From Tropicibacter sp. R16_0 (GTDB lineage: Bacteria; Pseudomonadota; Alphaproteobacteria; Rhodobacterales; Rhodobacteraceae), in the NCBI RefSeq assembly GCF_017743935.1, contig NZ_JAGHRE010000018.1, positions 1 through 51,948 of the forward strand: 51,948 nucleotides of DNA, written 5' to 3'. Under the pieces are notes generated by a model. That model was given only the letters and a program-made list of their open reading frames with translations, was not told the origin of the DNA and did not search any database. This document shows positions 18,001 to 23,889 of this stretch, piece by piece (position 1 is the first letter of the stretch; every line of letters begins with the position of its first letter). The position numbers and the translations under genes are program-made.

Positions 18001-18860
18001 CTTGCCTTTCGATCAAGGCGGATAGGCCACCACCCTAAATCTCGCGCTTTTTCGCACAGTTCAATCGAAAGGCGCGTCTTGCCAACCCCGCCTGGCCCAA
18101 ATATCACTTGTGCCTTAGCATCGTTTCCTTGTGACAAGAATTTTAGGATAGTGTCAAATTCCGAGGCAGATCTCAGCTTTGTTTCCATCAGATGGGAATC
18201 ACGAGAGAAATAGGGTAGATTTCGATTTGCCAAAAATTGTTTGAAACCCGTTTCGGCGCCGAAACTTGCAGAAATCTCACCATAGCCATGCGGGAAACCA
18301 CCAAACCAGCGGTAGAAAAGAGGCGCAAACATCGCGCTCTTTCCTGCGATGTCGTCCCAGTATCTTAAGTCCACTTCAACACTTTTGAGGTGGCTCAACT
18401 CGTCATGTTTATTGGATATATTGCTAAAAAAACCCGAAATTTCTGCGCGCAATTTGTTTCGCGCGTCTGCACTTGGACAGATTGAAGATGAGATAAACGT
18501 GTACGTCTTCAGGTCACCCTCAGATTTAAGCCAAGGCCTATACTTCTTGCGGCGGTTCTCATCCCCGCGAGCCAATCTAAGCAAGTTGTTGTCAAGATGG
18601 CGTTTCACCTCGCCCCAGCGCTCTTCAGCAGTCGACTTAGTTTCGGCTCCTATGAACTTACACTCAACAATGTGCTCTAACTTTTGGCCAGCATCGGTTA
18701 GGTCGATCGCGCCGTCGGCACCACGAGCAAGTCCCCGGACCAGCCTTTTCTCAGGTTCCTCCAAGCGAAGAAACTCATCAACAAATTGTTCGAACGCGGC
18801 ACCGTCATCCTCCCTGCTGACTATGCGATCATCGAAGCGCTTTCCAATGAAATCAGGCAT
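15036..18860 (-). CDS. STAND NTPase with N-terminal PD-(D/E)xK nuclease and 34-residue C-terminal repeats (Avs-like defence candidate)
   Basis: A 1274-residue protein. Residues 1-130 look like a Mrr-type restriction endonuclease domain: D53 in GADGAID, then E66-C67-K68 in VECKF. A P-loop NTPase follows with Walker A GPGGVGKT (255-262, K261) and Walker B LLLFIDYAEA (D309). Helical repeats cover the rest, including ten tandem 34-residue units at 732-1071. Nuclease, STAND ATPase and repeat sensor is the plan of Avs-type anti-phage proteins, where a phage protein binds the repeats and oligomerisation activates the nuclease. Its place between int and the excisionase-like gene, on the opposite strand, is typical of prophage defence cargo. 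No partner gene is adjacent. A possible promoter lies at 18891-18919. Confidence 0.8.
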   Translation of the reverse strand: MPDFIGKRFDDRIVSREDDGAAFEQFVDEFLRLEEPEKRLVRGLARGADGAIDLTDAGQKLEHIVECKFIGAETKSTAEERWGEVKRHLDNNLLRLARGDENRRKKYRPWLKSEGDLKTYTFISSSICPSADARNKLRAEISGFFSNISNKHDELSHLKSVEVDLRYWDDIAGKSAMFAPLFYRWFGGFPHGYGEISASFGAETGFKQFLANRNLPYFSRDSHLMETKLRSASEFDTILKFLSQGNDAKAQVIFGPGGVGKTRLSIELCEKARDLGWWPIRLDRKASVVELDSICQSHATAAKLLLFIDYAEAFEGLDRLAEAATRLVSDGGHQVAIIASTRSSSLQKVTDLLSDLQAETTGLLPEKERDGYTDWLVDKIVGHFCIPHAEHVAKSCKGLPVMAAFAGFLYKKDRTQFDLQFGNLASVKDFTGWSSNRLKAIEDRFPGQPVQSLLAELAVQMPMSIAEAALFRASTDLKRDVFDILKADRWIESEGETYSAAHDILTDAILSRHLSAMPGTEQDRLNDIVVAALKEDRLDRCLAALDRLGDHPVFERLSGKSLIEALMAYDSGKTLAALPSFTKSRLLNHAELIALLASSNVLRIRIAEAPETHVALALAAEWAATKGQFEIDRSLAVSALSAPLGSAVALRHHSNMVLRCAYTFDPQRFHDDVIERIQAAPVALHTHYLIVSLLTLGTPTDDVLPHLVPWIAQNDNALKASHVYKAWLDAKGEVETIREKMFLWLERHGQSHDAQYVYKAWLDATGEVDAVREKLLLWVEEHGQSPVADFVYNAWLDAAGEEDAIREELLLWLQEHGQSPDAQFVYKAWLDATGDLEAVREKLFLWVAEHGQLLEASYVYKAWLDAKGEVETVREKLHLWVEEHGQSPTASHVYRAWLEANGGVETVREGLILWMEVHGQSQTASHVYKAWLIAKGGIEAVREKLLLWVEEHCQLLEASYVYKAWLDATGEVKAVREKLLLWLEEHGRSLDASRVYNAWLDADGEAEIVREKLLLWMEEHGRSLEASYVYKAWLGAKGEVETVREKLHLWVEEHGQSREADFVYKAWLDAELPYEEIQSHCEAWFLENWRLESAVFVSKALSSRSDLRLDIAAHIMAWAGVHAEHEDAIFRLSRVSRVLADPIPANLVSIFEKSTLAVFQNLLSNGTPSQSEKDACAILFGNISKGKDRLTSKWLVFLDLFYSCLCHGNILQNFPGLPSGTWVVLLRDATTKGLLDPIKDHIAINHAHSLVRGSISAEDYAYLLKHNYLSEIEK
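15648..16667 (-). repeat. ten tandem 102-bp coding repeats
   Basis: Ten contiguous units of exactly 102 bp (34 codons) inside the STAND gene. The consensus begins GEVETVREKLLLWVEEHGQS, then xxASxVYKAWLDA plus one variable residue. Partial units flank both ends. Most changes between units fall at residues 3-6, 21-25 and 34, while VREKLxLW and VYxAWL are nearly fixed. TPR-like helical hairpins of 34 residues are likely. Confidence 0.95.
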
Positions 18861-18890
18861 CTTTAGAGACTTTCGAATTTGATTTTATTG

Positions 18891-18919
18891 AGTTTAAATC
18901 ATTGGTGTTTTGTGAACAA
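18891..18919 (-). promoter_or_regulatory. possible sigma-70 promoter of the STAND gene
   Basis: Read leftward, TTGTTC (18919-18914) and TAAACT (18896-18891) are 17 nt apart and would give a short leader of about 24 nt before the ATG. The matches are only 3/6 and 4/6. Confidence 0.3.
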
Positions 18920-19347
18920 TAACGAGAAAAATTTTGGGGGTAAGCAGAAATCCGTGTTGCTATTGAGGGGGCAGTTACGTGGTCCCGAACTTGGTAGGCC
19001 TCCGAAGCTACCTAACCGTTTACTCTGTCCTGCGTTGCTGCCAAATGGCTGCACTCGAAATCAAAGGCTACAACTAACAGCCGGTTTGGTGAAGCCGCAT
19101 TGCGGAATCAAAGCAACAGTTGGATGGATGCTCGAGGGCACACTCTGAACTTTGCAAAGCCGATTGTCTGAGAATTGCTGTCACGAGTCACCACTCAATG
19201 GTGGGGTGCGGGCCATAGGATGGAAGGGTTGTTTCCCGGGTGATGGACTCGTGTCACGGTATTGCCTGCTAAATTCGACGGAAGGAATTTGCACCGGACG
19301 GCAAACTGTTTCACTGGGACGAGCAGTCTTGGAGGCCGGTCCCGTGG
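18920..19347. other. non-coding stretch between STAND gene and excisionase-like gene
   Basis: About 430 bp with no supported gene. Short reading frames here have no ribosome sites and no family resemblance. No RNA gene, palindrome array or tRNA fragment was recognised. Confidence 0.5.
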
Positions 19348-19578
19348 CTAGGCGATGTCTGGGTTTTTGACCAATTTGCCATTGGTTTCGAGCTGCCCAT
19401 TCCTGATCCACCGACGAACTGTTGCGACTGAACGGTCAACGCGGCTCGCATAGTCCCGGACGGTAATCCAGCGAGGAGGCGGTGTAATCGACGCCTTGGT
19501 CAGAAGCCGCTCTACCTGATCCAGCTTCTTCATTACGGCTTCCACGTCAGCCTTGGTTGCGATTTGGTCTGGGGTCAT
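19348..19578 (-). CDS. helix-turn-helix protein, excisionase candidate
   Basis: A 76-residue protein starting at 19578, where ATGA overlaps the stop of the upstream methyltransferase-like gene. A short N-terminal coiled helix (VEAVMKKLDQVERLL) is followed by a MerR/excisionase-type HTH (WITVRDYASRVDRSVATVRRW, with the recognition helix at the end). The size, domain and position as the last gene of the leftward operon, facing int, fit a recombination directionality factor. A small transcription regulator is the alternative. Confidence 0.6.
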   Translation of the reverse strand: MTPDQIATKADVEAVMKKLDQVERLLTKASITPPPRWITVRDYASRVDRSVATVRRWIRNGQLETNGKLVKNPDIA

Positions 19579-20261
19579 GCGGCGGTCCTCGTAGCGTGGT
19601 TGGCCCATTGAGCGGCCGCGGCATCCATCATCCCGGGGAACGATCGGCTGCGCAGTCGGGCGCGCTCTGGTCCTGGGGGCATGCGGTGGACGCGGTTCCA
19701 GCGTTTCCATTCGTCTGAGCCGCGCGCAGGCTCTGGCAGGCGGTTCGTCTCCATCAGCTCGGGCAGGCCGCGCAGATACCAGCCGGTTTCCTTGTAAGCT
19801 GGTTCTCCGAACCAGAAGGGCTGCACCAATTGGGGCTTGGGAAGATCCGCCGGCATGCGGTCCTTGGCAAGGTCATTCATCACCGGGTTCTCGATGGCGA
19901 CACGCTCGATTGGAGCGTTCCAGCAGGTGGTGAAAATGTCGACGCCCAATTCGAACTCGGCCCGCAGGATCTCGACCGTCTTGCCCTTGGGGAGGCGCTT
20001 GGGCGGCGTCCACTTGCCGGGGCCGCTCATCCACTGCCGCCCGGATCTGCAAAGACGGGTGCAGGGCGGGTGCATCACCGCAAGCAAATCCCAGCCTTCG
20101 TGCAGGATACCGTCCCGAACATCACAGATGATATGGCGGTTCGATCCGTCCTCGGCTGGCGCCAGGTCACAGGATGTCGTGTCAAACCCGTGGGCCTCAA
20201 AAGCGCGGCGAGCGATGCCAGACGTTTCGCAGGCGACAAGAGCGCGAAGCGAACGGCTCAT
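19575..20261 (-). CDS. phage DNA (cytosine) methyltransferase-like protein
   Basis: A 228-residue protein. ACETSGIARRAFEAHGFD looks like the SAM-binding FxGxG-type start of a C5-methylase, then SCDLAP, then DLLAVMHPPCTRLCRSG, with a PPC motif comparable to the catalytic PCQ loop. IERVAIENPVM corresponds to the ENV motif. The target-recognition part is very short. Such compact proteins are frequent in phages and are usually annotated as DNA methylases. It could protect phage DNA from host restriction. It overlaps both neighbours by 4 nt. Confidence 0.55.
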   Translation of the reverse strand: MSRSLRALVACETSGIARRAFEAHGFDTTSCDLAPAEDGSNRHIICDVRDGILHEGWDLLAVMHPPCTRLCRSGRQWMSGPGKWTPPKRLPKGKTVEILRAEFELGVDIFTTCWNAPIERVAIENPVMNDLAKDRMPADLPKPQLVQPFWFGEPAYKETGWYLRGLPELMETNRLPEPARGSDEWKRWNRVHRMPPGPERARLRSRSFPGMMDAAAAQWANHATRTAA

Positions 20262-20539
20262 GGGTGGTAATCCCTTGGCTTTGGGATGACGCCGCGCCAG
20301 GCGTCGTATTCGGTGCGCAGGACTGCCAGCTTTTCGCGGGCGGTCTCGTTGGTTTCGAACTCGCGGCGGCTGTCGATGCCGCAGAACTTGCGCAGGTATT
20401 CAGCGGTGGCGCTGTGGCCGAATGTTCCCCTGGGAAACCCGCATTCCAACGCTGCGAAATCCTGGAAATGCCTCGTGTTGCAGAGGATGCCTGCCTGCGA
20501 CTGAGCAGGCAGGTCGCTGAATGGGGTGCGGACGCTCAT
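20258..20539 (-). CDS. hypothetical phage protein
   Basis: A 93-residue soluble protein, not recognised. It begins with MSVRTPFSDLPAQSQAG and has a hydrophilic, Glu/Arg-rich C-terminal helix (ETNETAREKLAVLRTEYDAW). Both ends overlap neighbours by ATGA, so it belongs to the leftward operon. Cysteines occur at three spaced positions, but they form no clear zinc motif. Confidence 0.6.
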   Translation of the reverse strand: MSVRTPFSDLPAQSQAGILCNTRHFQDFAALECGFPRGTFGHSATAEYLRKFCGIDSRREFETNETAREKLAVLRTEYDAWRGVIPKPRDYHP

Positions 20540-20973
20540 GAGACCGCCTCGGCCGCAATTTGGTCCGTTGCCAGGATGGCGGGGAAGTCATCAGCCCATT
20601 CGCGCAGATCGCGCAGCGCTAGCAGGACTGTCAGGGTCAAGGCGATGACCGCGAAGAGCAGCGCCCACAGTGTGATGGCTGTCAGCCTGGGCCAGACCCT
20701 TTGGTTTTCGGGCAAGCCGGGGCAGTCAGGGCGCACAGTGCCGCCGGGGCAGGCGCAGCGGGGCCATTCGGGGCAATCAAAGGCCTTGGGCGCGCGCGGT
20801 TTGCTTTCGTGAGTGGTGGGCTTTGTCGCGCGCGCCCCGTGCAGGGGATGCCTGTGGTCCCCTCGTGTCATTCGGAAAAAGAGGCCGGAGACGGCACGCA
20901 GCGCGCCCCCGGCCAGTTTGGCGGTCCGATTGGAACCACTCAGGGAGGTATGGGTGTAGGGGCTTTGCATCAC
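20536..20973 (-). CDS. hypothetical phage membrane protein
   Basis: A 145-residue protein. A basic N-terminal half with a CPEWPRCACPGG segment leads to one strong transmembrane helix (LTAITLWALLFAVIALTLTV) and an acidic tail. The true start may be later than 20973, because the first 35 residues are compositionally odd, but the 4-nt overlap with the upstream gene supports the longest form. Function unknown. Confidence 0.5.
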   Translation of the reverse strand: MMQSPYTHTSLSGSNRTAKLAGGALRAVSGLFFRMTRGDHRHPLHGARATKPTTHESKPRAPKAFDCPEWPRCACPGGTVRPDCPGLPENQRVWPRLTAITLWALLFAVIALTLTVLLALRDLREWADDFPAILATDQIAAEAVS

Positions 20974-21281
20974 GGCAGCACCCGATGGCCGATTGCGGCC
21001 TCGGACAGGATCAGCGGGTCGGGGCGGGTCTTGCCGAGCTCGACTGCGCGGGCATGAATGCGCGCGCGAATGGCGCCCAAGGGGCTGACCTTGGGGGTTT
21101 CGATCAAATGTTGTGGGGTGCCGATGCGGGCCTTGCGGTCATCGGAGATTGGATGGCCCTGTTCCTCTTTCGCGGCTTCCCAGGCGTCGGTGTTGAGCGC
21201 GGGGTGAAAGTGGGTCTTGGGGTTGCCGACGATCTCGGCGGCGGATTTGAAAACGTCTGAGTGCTGCAAGGATGCCTCCAT
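20970..21281 (-). CDS. hypothetical phage protein, first gene of the leftward operon
   Basis: A 103-residue soluble protein, not recognised. It starts 23 nt from a pair of operator-like repeats (21304-21336) and so should be directly controlled by the CI-type repressor. It overlaps the next gene by 4 nt. Confidence 0.6.
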   Translation of the reverse strand: MEASLQHSDVFKSAAEIVGNPKTHFHPALNTDAWEAAKEEQGHPISDDRKARIGTPQHLIETPKVSPLGAIRARIHARAVELGKTRPDPLILSEAAIGHRVLP

Positions 21282-21303
21282 CGGTTGGATGGAGGCAAAG
21301 TGC

Positions 21304-21336
21304 GCATAATGCGTACGCTAGTCAAGCGCAAATTGC
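21304..21336. promoter_or_regulatory. operator pair for the leftward operon
   Basis: GCATAATGC (21304-21312) and GCAAATTGC (21328-21336), both GCA-N3-TGC palindromes, start exactly 24 bp apart between the repressor gene and the leftward operon. The same pair with the same 24-bp spacing occurs at 21850 and 21874. A further palindrome GCGTACGC lies at 21311-21318. Confidence 0.65.
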
Positions 21337-21345
21337 ATACGATTC

Positions 21346-21810
21346 TTATTCAATCATTTGGCGGGCTAGGTTGATACGCCGAATAAGCTCGTCAATTCCA
21401 TCTTTGTCGACGGTTGCCGCGAGCTGGATTGTGTCGCCGACAATTGCGAGCTTGATGGTGCCCTTGGCATCCTCGGGCGAATTCTGTGGCTTCTCAGGCT
21501 CGTCCAGTAAGACGGATACGTCTATTCTGGGGGTCCGGCTTTCTCCAAATCCAGGCATGCTCTCTCCCTGAGCAGTGTCGCTCCCAACGCCTAAGGCGAG
21601 GACTCTGCTGGATTCTATGCCGCATTCGTTAAGAATTGGTTCTAATTTTAAGATTAGGTCGTAAGGCAGGAAGTCCTTTTTATACCTGTTCTCATAGTGG
21701 GTGTAAGTTGATGGACTTGGCATCTCCAGTGCCTCGGCCATCTTTCGAATGCTGATCCCGGCTTCCTCGCGGAGGGCTTTCAGCTTTGTTCCTGCGGTCT
21801 GCTTTTCCAT
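21346..21810 (-). CDS. CI-type repressor (XRE HTH)
   Basis: A 154-residue protein with an N-terminal XRE helix-turn-helix (LKALREEAGISIRKMAEALEM, whose last part is the recognition helix) and a flexible middle. The C-terminal domain (KLAIVGDTIQLAATVDKDGIDELIRRINLAR) may dimerise. No LexA-type Ala-Gly cleavage site or Ser/Lys dyad is seen, so induction would not use RecA-stimulated self-cleavage in the lambda way. It is divergent from the Cro-like gene, with operators in between. Confidence 0.75.
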   Translation of the reverse strand: MEKQTAGTKLKALREEAGISIRKMAEALEMPSPSTYTHYENRYKKDFLPYDLILKLEPILNECGIESSRVLALGVGSDTAQGESMPGFGESRTPRIDVSVLLDEPEKPQNSPEDAKGTIKLAIVGDTIQLAATVDKDGIDELIRRINLARQMIE

Positions 21811-21821
21811 GTTTTCAATAT

Positions 21822-21882
21822 GCGCACGTTATAACATGCGCGTCCGTACGCAAAATGCAATTGACGTTTGATTGCAAAATGC
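21822..21882. promoter_or_regulatory. repressor/Cro operator region
   Basis: The 85-bp divergent gap holds a 20-bp near-perfect palindrome, GCGCACGTTATAACATGCGC (21822-21841), and two identical GCAAAATGC boxes (21850-21858 and 21874-21882) spaced 24 bp apart. A possible leftward -10 TATAAC lies inside the palindrome. This should control both the repressor and the early rightward promoter. Confidence 0.65.
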
Positions 21883-21895
21883 GCACAAACGCTGC

Positions 21896-22126
21896 ATGAC
21901 CTATGTTGAAAAGATCGTTGGTCGCTTCGGCGGAGTGCGTCCCATGGCGGAGAAGATCGGCTATCCGGTATCCACCGTGATGAGTTGGAAATCGCGGGGT
22001 AGTATTCCAGACGAACACAAGCCCAAAGTGTTGCATTTCGCACGCGAGAATGACCTTGAGCTGACGGAAGTAGACTTCTTCCCAAATGATCAGCTGTCCT
22101 GTGTCCGTGCCGGGGATGCCGCCTGA
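21896..22126 (+). CDS. Cro-like HTH regulator
   Basis: A 76-residue protein. RFGGVRPMAEKIGYPVSTVMSWKSRG is a YdaS/Cro-type HTH (helix 2 RPMAEKIG, recognition helix STVMSWKSRG). The start at 21896 is chosen because it begins just before the domain and after the operators. It shares one base (TGATG) with the next gene. It most likely represses the CI-type gene and opens lytic growth. Confidence 0.75.
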   Translation: MTYVEKIVGRFGGVRPMAEKIGYPVSTVMSWKSRGSIPDEHKPKVLHFARENDLELTEVDFFPNDQLSCVRAGDAA

Positions 22127-22482
22127 TGTCTTTGTCATCGCTTCCTCGTGTGTTGTCTTCTGGGGTCAAGTTTCTCCTGAACGGGCGCGAAAAGTCTTTC
22201 ATCGTGAACCGGGTCGAGGCGCGCGATCTGGCGCGGTCGCGGTTTGGCGATGCGCTGCGCGAGGCGTTTCCGGGCGCCAGTGACACCGAAACGGCGCGAC
22301 AGGCGTCCAAGGTTCTGGGGCGGTCGGAGCGGCAAGTCCTGAATTGGTTGTCTGGTGAAAGCAGCCCCGTGATCGAGGACGTCTATACCGTCTGCGCGAT
22401 CCTGGGCGTGTTCCGCACTATGGAAATTCTGACGCGCGATCAAACCCGTAACGACATTCTGAACAGGATCGGGCAGGGATGA
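22126..22482 (+). CDS. second HTH protein, CII-like position
   Basis: A 118-residue protein with an HTH in the second half (ARQASKVLGRSERQVLNWLSGE) and a following helical block. It is the second gene of the early operon, the place of cII in lambdoid phages. An activator or early regulator is inferred. The ends overlap the neighbours by 1 and 4 nt. Confidence 0.6.
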   Translation: MSLSSLPRVLSSGVKFLLNGREKSFIVNRVEARDLARSRFGDALREAFPGASDTETARQASKVLGRSERQVLNWLSGESSPVIEDVYTVCAILGVFRTMEILTRDQTRNDILNRIGQG

Positions 22483-22823
22483 GCGTGATGGCAACCGAGT
22501 TCAATTCGCTGCTGCACAGCGACCTGACGGCCGCCGGGGCCGAGGCCGTGACGGGCCATTTCGTCTGGATCGCGACGGTCAGCCTGGCGCATTTCGGGAT
22601 CGGCATGCTGTTGAGCGCCGTGGTCCTGTTCCGCGACCTGTCGGTTGGCTGGCTGTGGGCCGGGATGGCGGCGATCGTTCTGAAAGAAGTTGCAGGCGAT
22701 CTGACAAACGCCGGGTTTTCCGCCTTCGTGATCCTAGACAGCCTGTGGGATCTGTTCTGCTACTTGGCCGGGTTCTTTGTCCAGTGGGGACTGGTACTGA
22801 GTGTCGTGGAGGGCAGGAAGTGA
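22479..22823 (+). CDS. phage membrane protein, two to three TM segments
   Basis: A 114-residue hydrophobic protein. Membrane segments lie near FVWIATVSLAHFGIGMLLSA, LWAGMAAIVLKEVA and the last 40 residues (ILDSLWDLFCYLAGFFVQWG). It resembles small phage membrane proteins that sit in early operons. Its 3' third (22705-22823) is present again at 23520-23638, after the inserted cargo gene. The start overlaps the upstream stop by 4 nt. Confidence 0.65.
   Translation: MSVMATEFNSLLHSDLTAAGAEAVTGHFVWIATVSLAHFGIGMLLSAVVLFRDLSVGWLWAGMAAIVLKEVAGDLTNAGFSAFVILDSLWDLFCYLAGFFVQWGLVLSVVEGRK
22705..22823 (+). repeat. direct repeat copy 1 (3' end of the membrane gene)
   Basis: About 119 bp nearly 90% identical to 23520-23638, beginning CAAACGCCGGGTTTTC in both. 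The differences are mostly synonymous. Confidence 0.9.
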
Positions 22824-22828
22824 TGTGC

Positions 22829-23437
22829 CTACCACTTGCAAGCCTTTCTGAGCGGTTCGATCGCTTCGTCGAGGCCAGAAATCACAAACTTCGCCGTTTG
22901 CGGGTTGCTTCCAAAAGGGGTGAACCGGGTGAGGAACGTATCTGCCGTCAGCATTTGCTTGATTACCGGAATGGAAGATCTGCCGTTCCAAAGACCGAGG
23001 GAGCGGTTGTTCGTGCTTTCGTCAAAGTTGCGGCTGTTGGTTTTGTTGTCATCGATCCGATATTCAACTCTTCCGTACCCACCGTGACCAGAAGCCAAGT
23101 GGCAGGACGTCGCAATAATAAGGCTAGTTGTGTTCTCTCGGCAACGCAGAATGAGTGTCGCCTCTCTTGGGCTACCGTAGCCGCACGTCAATGGCTTTTC
23201 CGAGTCAACTCTCAGGTATACATCTGTGGTGTCTTCGAATTCGGATTTTTCCGTCCGGATTTTCCAGTTGCTGTTTTCGATAGTATCGGTTTCAACGGTA
23301 GGTGTTCTTCCGCTTGCTTTGTCATAGCAAGCAAGACGGTCAAGATCGTTGTCGATCGCTTTGCAATCCTGAGCTTGGGCTGTAAAAGCCGCGAAGGACG
23401 CAATAGCTGCACCGGCCAACATGCAAATCCGGTTCAT
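22829..23437 (-). CDS. VasI/TagO-like secreted protein (cargo gene)
   Basis: A 202-residue protein with a signal peptide (MLAGAAIASFAAFTAQAQ) and GAGGA 7 nt before the ATG. DRLACYD follows, then the VasI/TagO pattern: W-x-SEFEDTTDVYL, LILRCRENTT, VEYRID, FTPFG, KFVISGLDEAIEPLRKAC. This family was named for type VI secretion but also occurs in prophages as a single gene. In the phage it would act in the periplasm, perhaps against superinfection (inference). It runs against the early operon and interrupts it. A palindrome ATCAACGGTTGAT (23461-23473) upstream may be its own control site. Confidence 0.7.
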   Translation of the reverse strand: MNRICMLAGAAIASFAAFTAQAQDCKAIDNDLDRLACYDKASGRTPTVETDTIENSNWKIRTEKSEFEDTTDVYLRVDSEKPLTCGYGSPREATLILRCRENTTSLIIATSCHLASGHGGYGRVEYRIDDNKTNSRNFDESTNNRSLGLWNGRSSIPVIKQMLTADTFLTRFTPFGSNPQTAKFVISGLDEAIEPLRKACKW

Positions 23438-23519
23438 CGAGATTCCTCACAAACTAATCAATCAACGGTTGATTACTGCCATACACAGAAATTGAAGTCT
23501 AGTGTTGCAGGATGTCTGC

Positions 23520-23638
23520 CAAACGCCGGGTTTTCGGCCTTCGTGATCCTCGACAGCCTGTGGGATCTGTTCTGCTACCTCGCCGGGTTCTTCGTCCAGT
23601 GGGGGCTGTTGCTGAGCGTCGGGGGCGATGATCGATGA
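23520..23638 (+). pseudogene. remnant 3' end of the membrane-protein gene (repeat copy 2)
   Basis: Encodes NAGFSAFVILDSLWDLFCY and the following membrane segment, ending SVGGDDR. It has no start codon of its own. Its stop overlaps the next gene's ATG by 4 nt, so this copy sits in the original operon context and copy 1 is the relocated or restored one. Confidence 0.8.
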
Positions 23639-23889
23639 AGGATGTCGACACGTTTCCGCTCGCACACTTCGAACTGGCCTTTCGGTCTAGCGACTGCGAT
23701 GGGCTCTGGTTCGGATTGAGTTTTCCGCAGGCCGCGCGGCCAAAGGATCGCGGGCCGCTGTGTTCCGGGCCGGTGCCCAGCGACTTGCCAGAACAGCTCA
23801 GAGCCATGGCTGATCACGTTGAAGCGCTGCAGGCGAGGTTGGCATTGTCGTCGTCGGATTGCTCTGGTGCAACCGAGGTGCGTGGATGA
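23635..23889 (+). CDS. hypothetical phage protein
   Basis: An 84-residue protein, not recognised. It has aromatic-rich FELAFRSSDCDGLWFGLSF and a C-terminal helix (LPEQLRAMADHVEALQARLA). Overlapping start and stop codons with both neighbours place it in the early operon. Confidence 0.6.
   Translation: MKDVDTFPLAHFELAFRSSDCDGLWFGLSFPQAARPKDRGPLCSGPVPSDLPEQLRAMADHVEALQARLALSSSDCSGATEVRG

Noticed and set aside
22655-23638. 327-residue fusion protein across the cargo insertion
   Set aside because: It runs antisense through the VasI-like gene and mixes frames; only its last part is the duplicated membrane segment.
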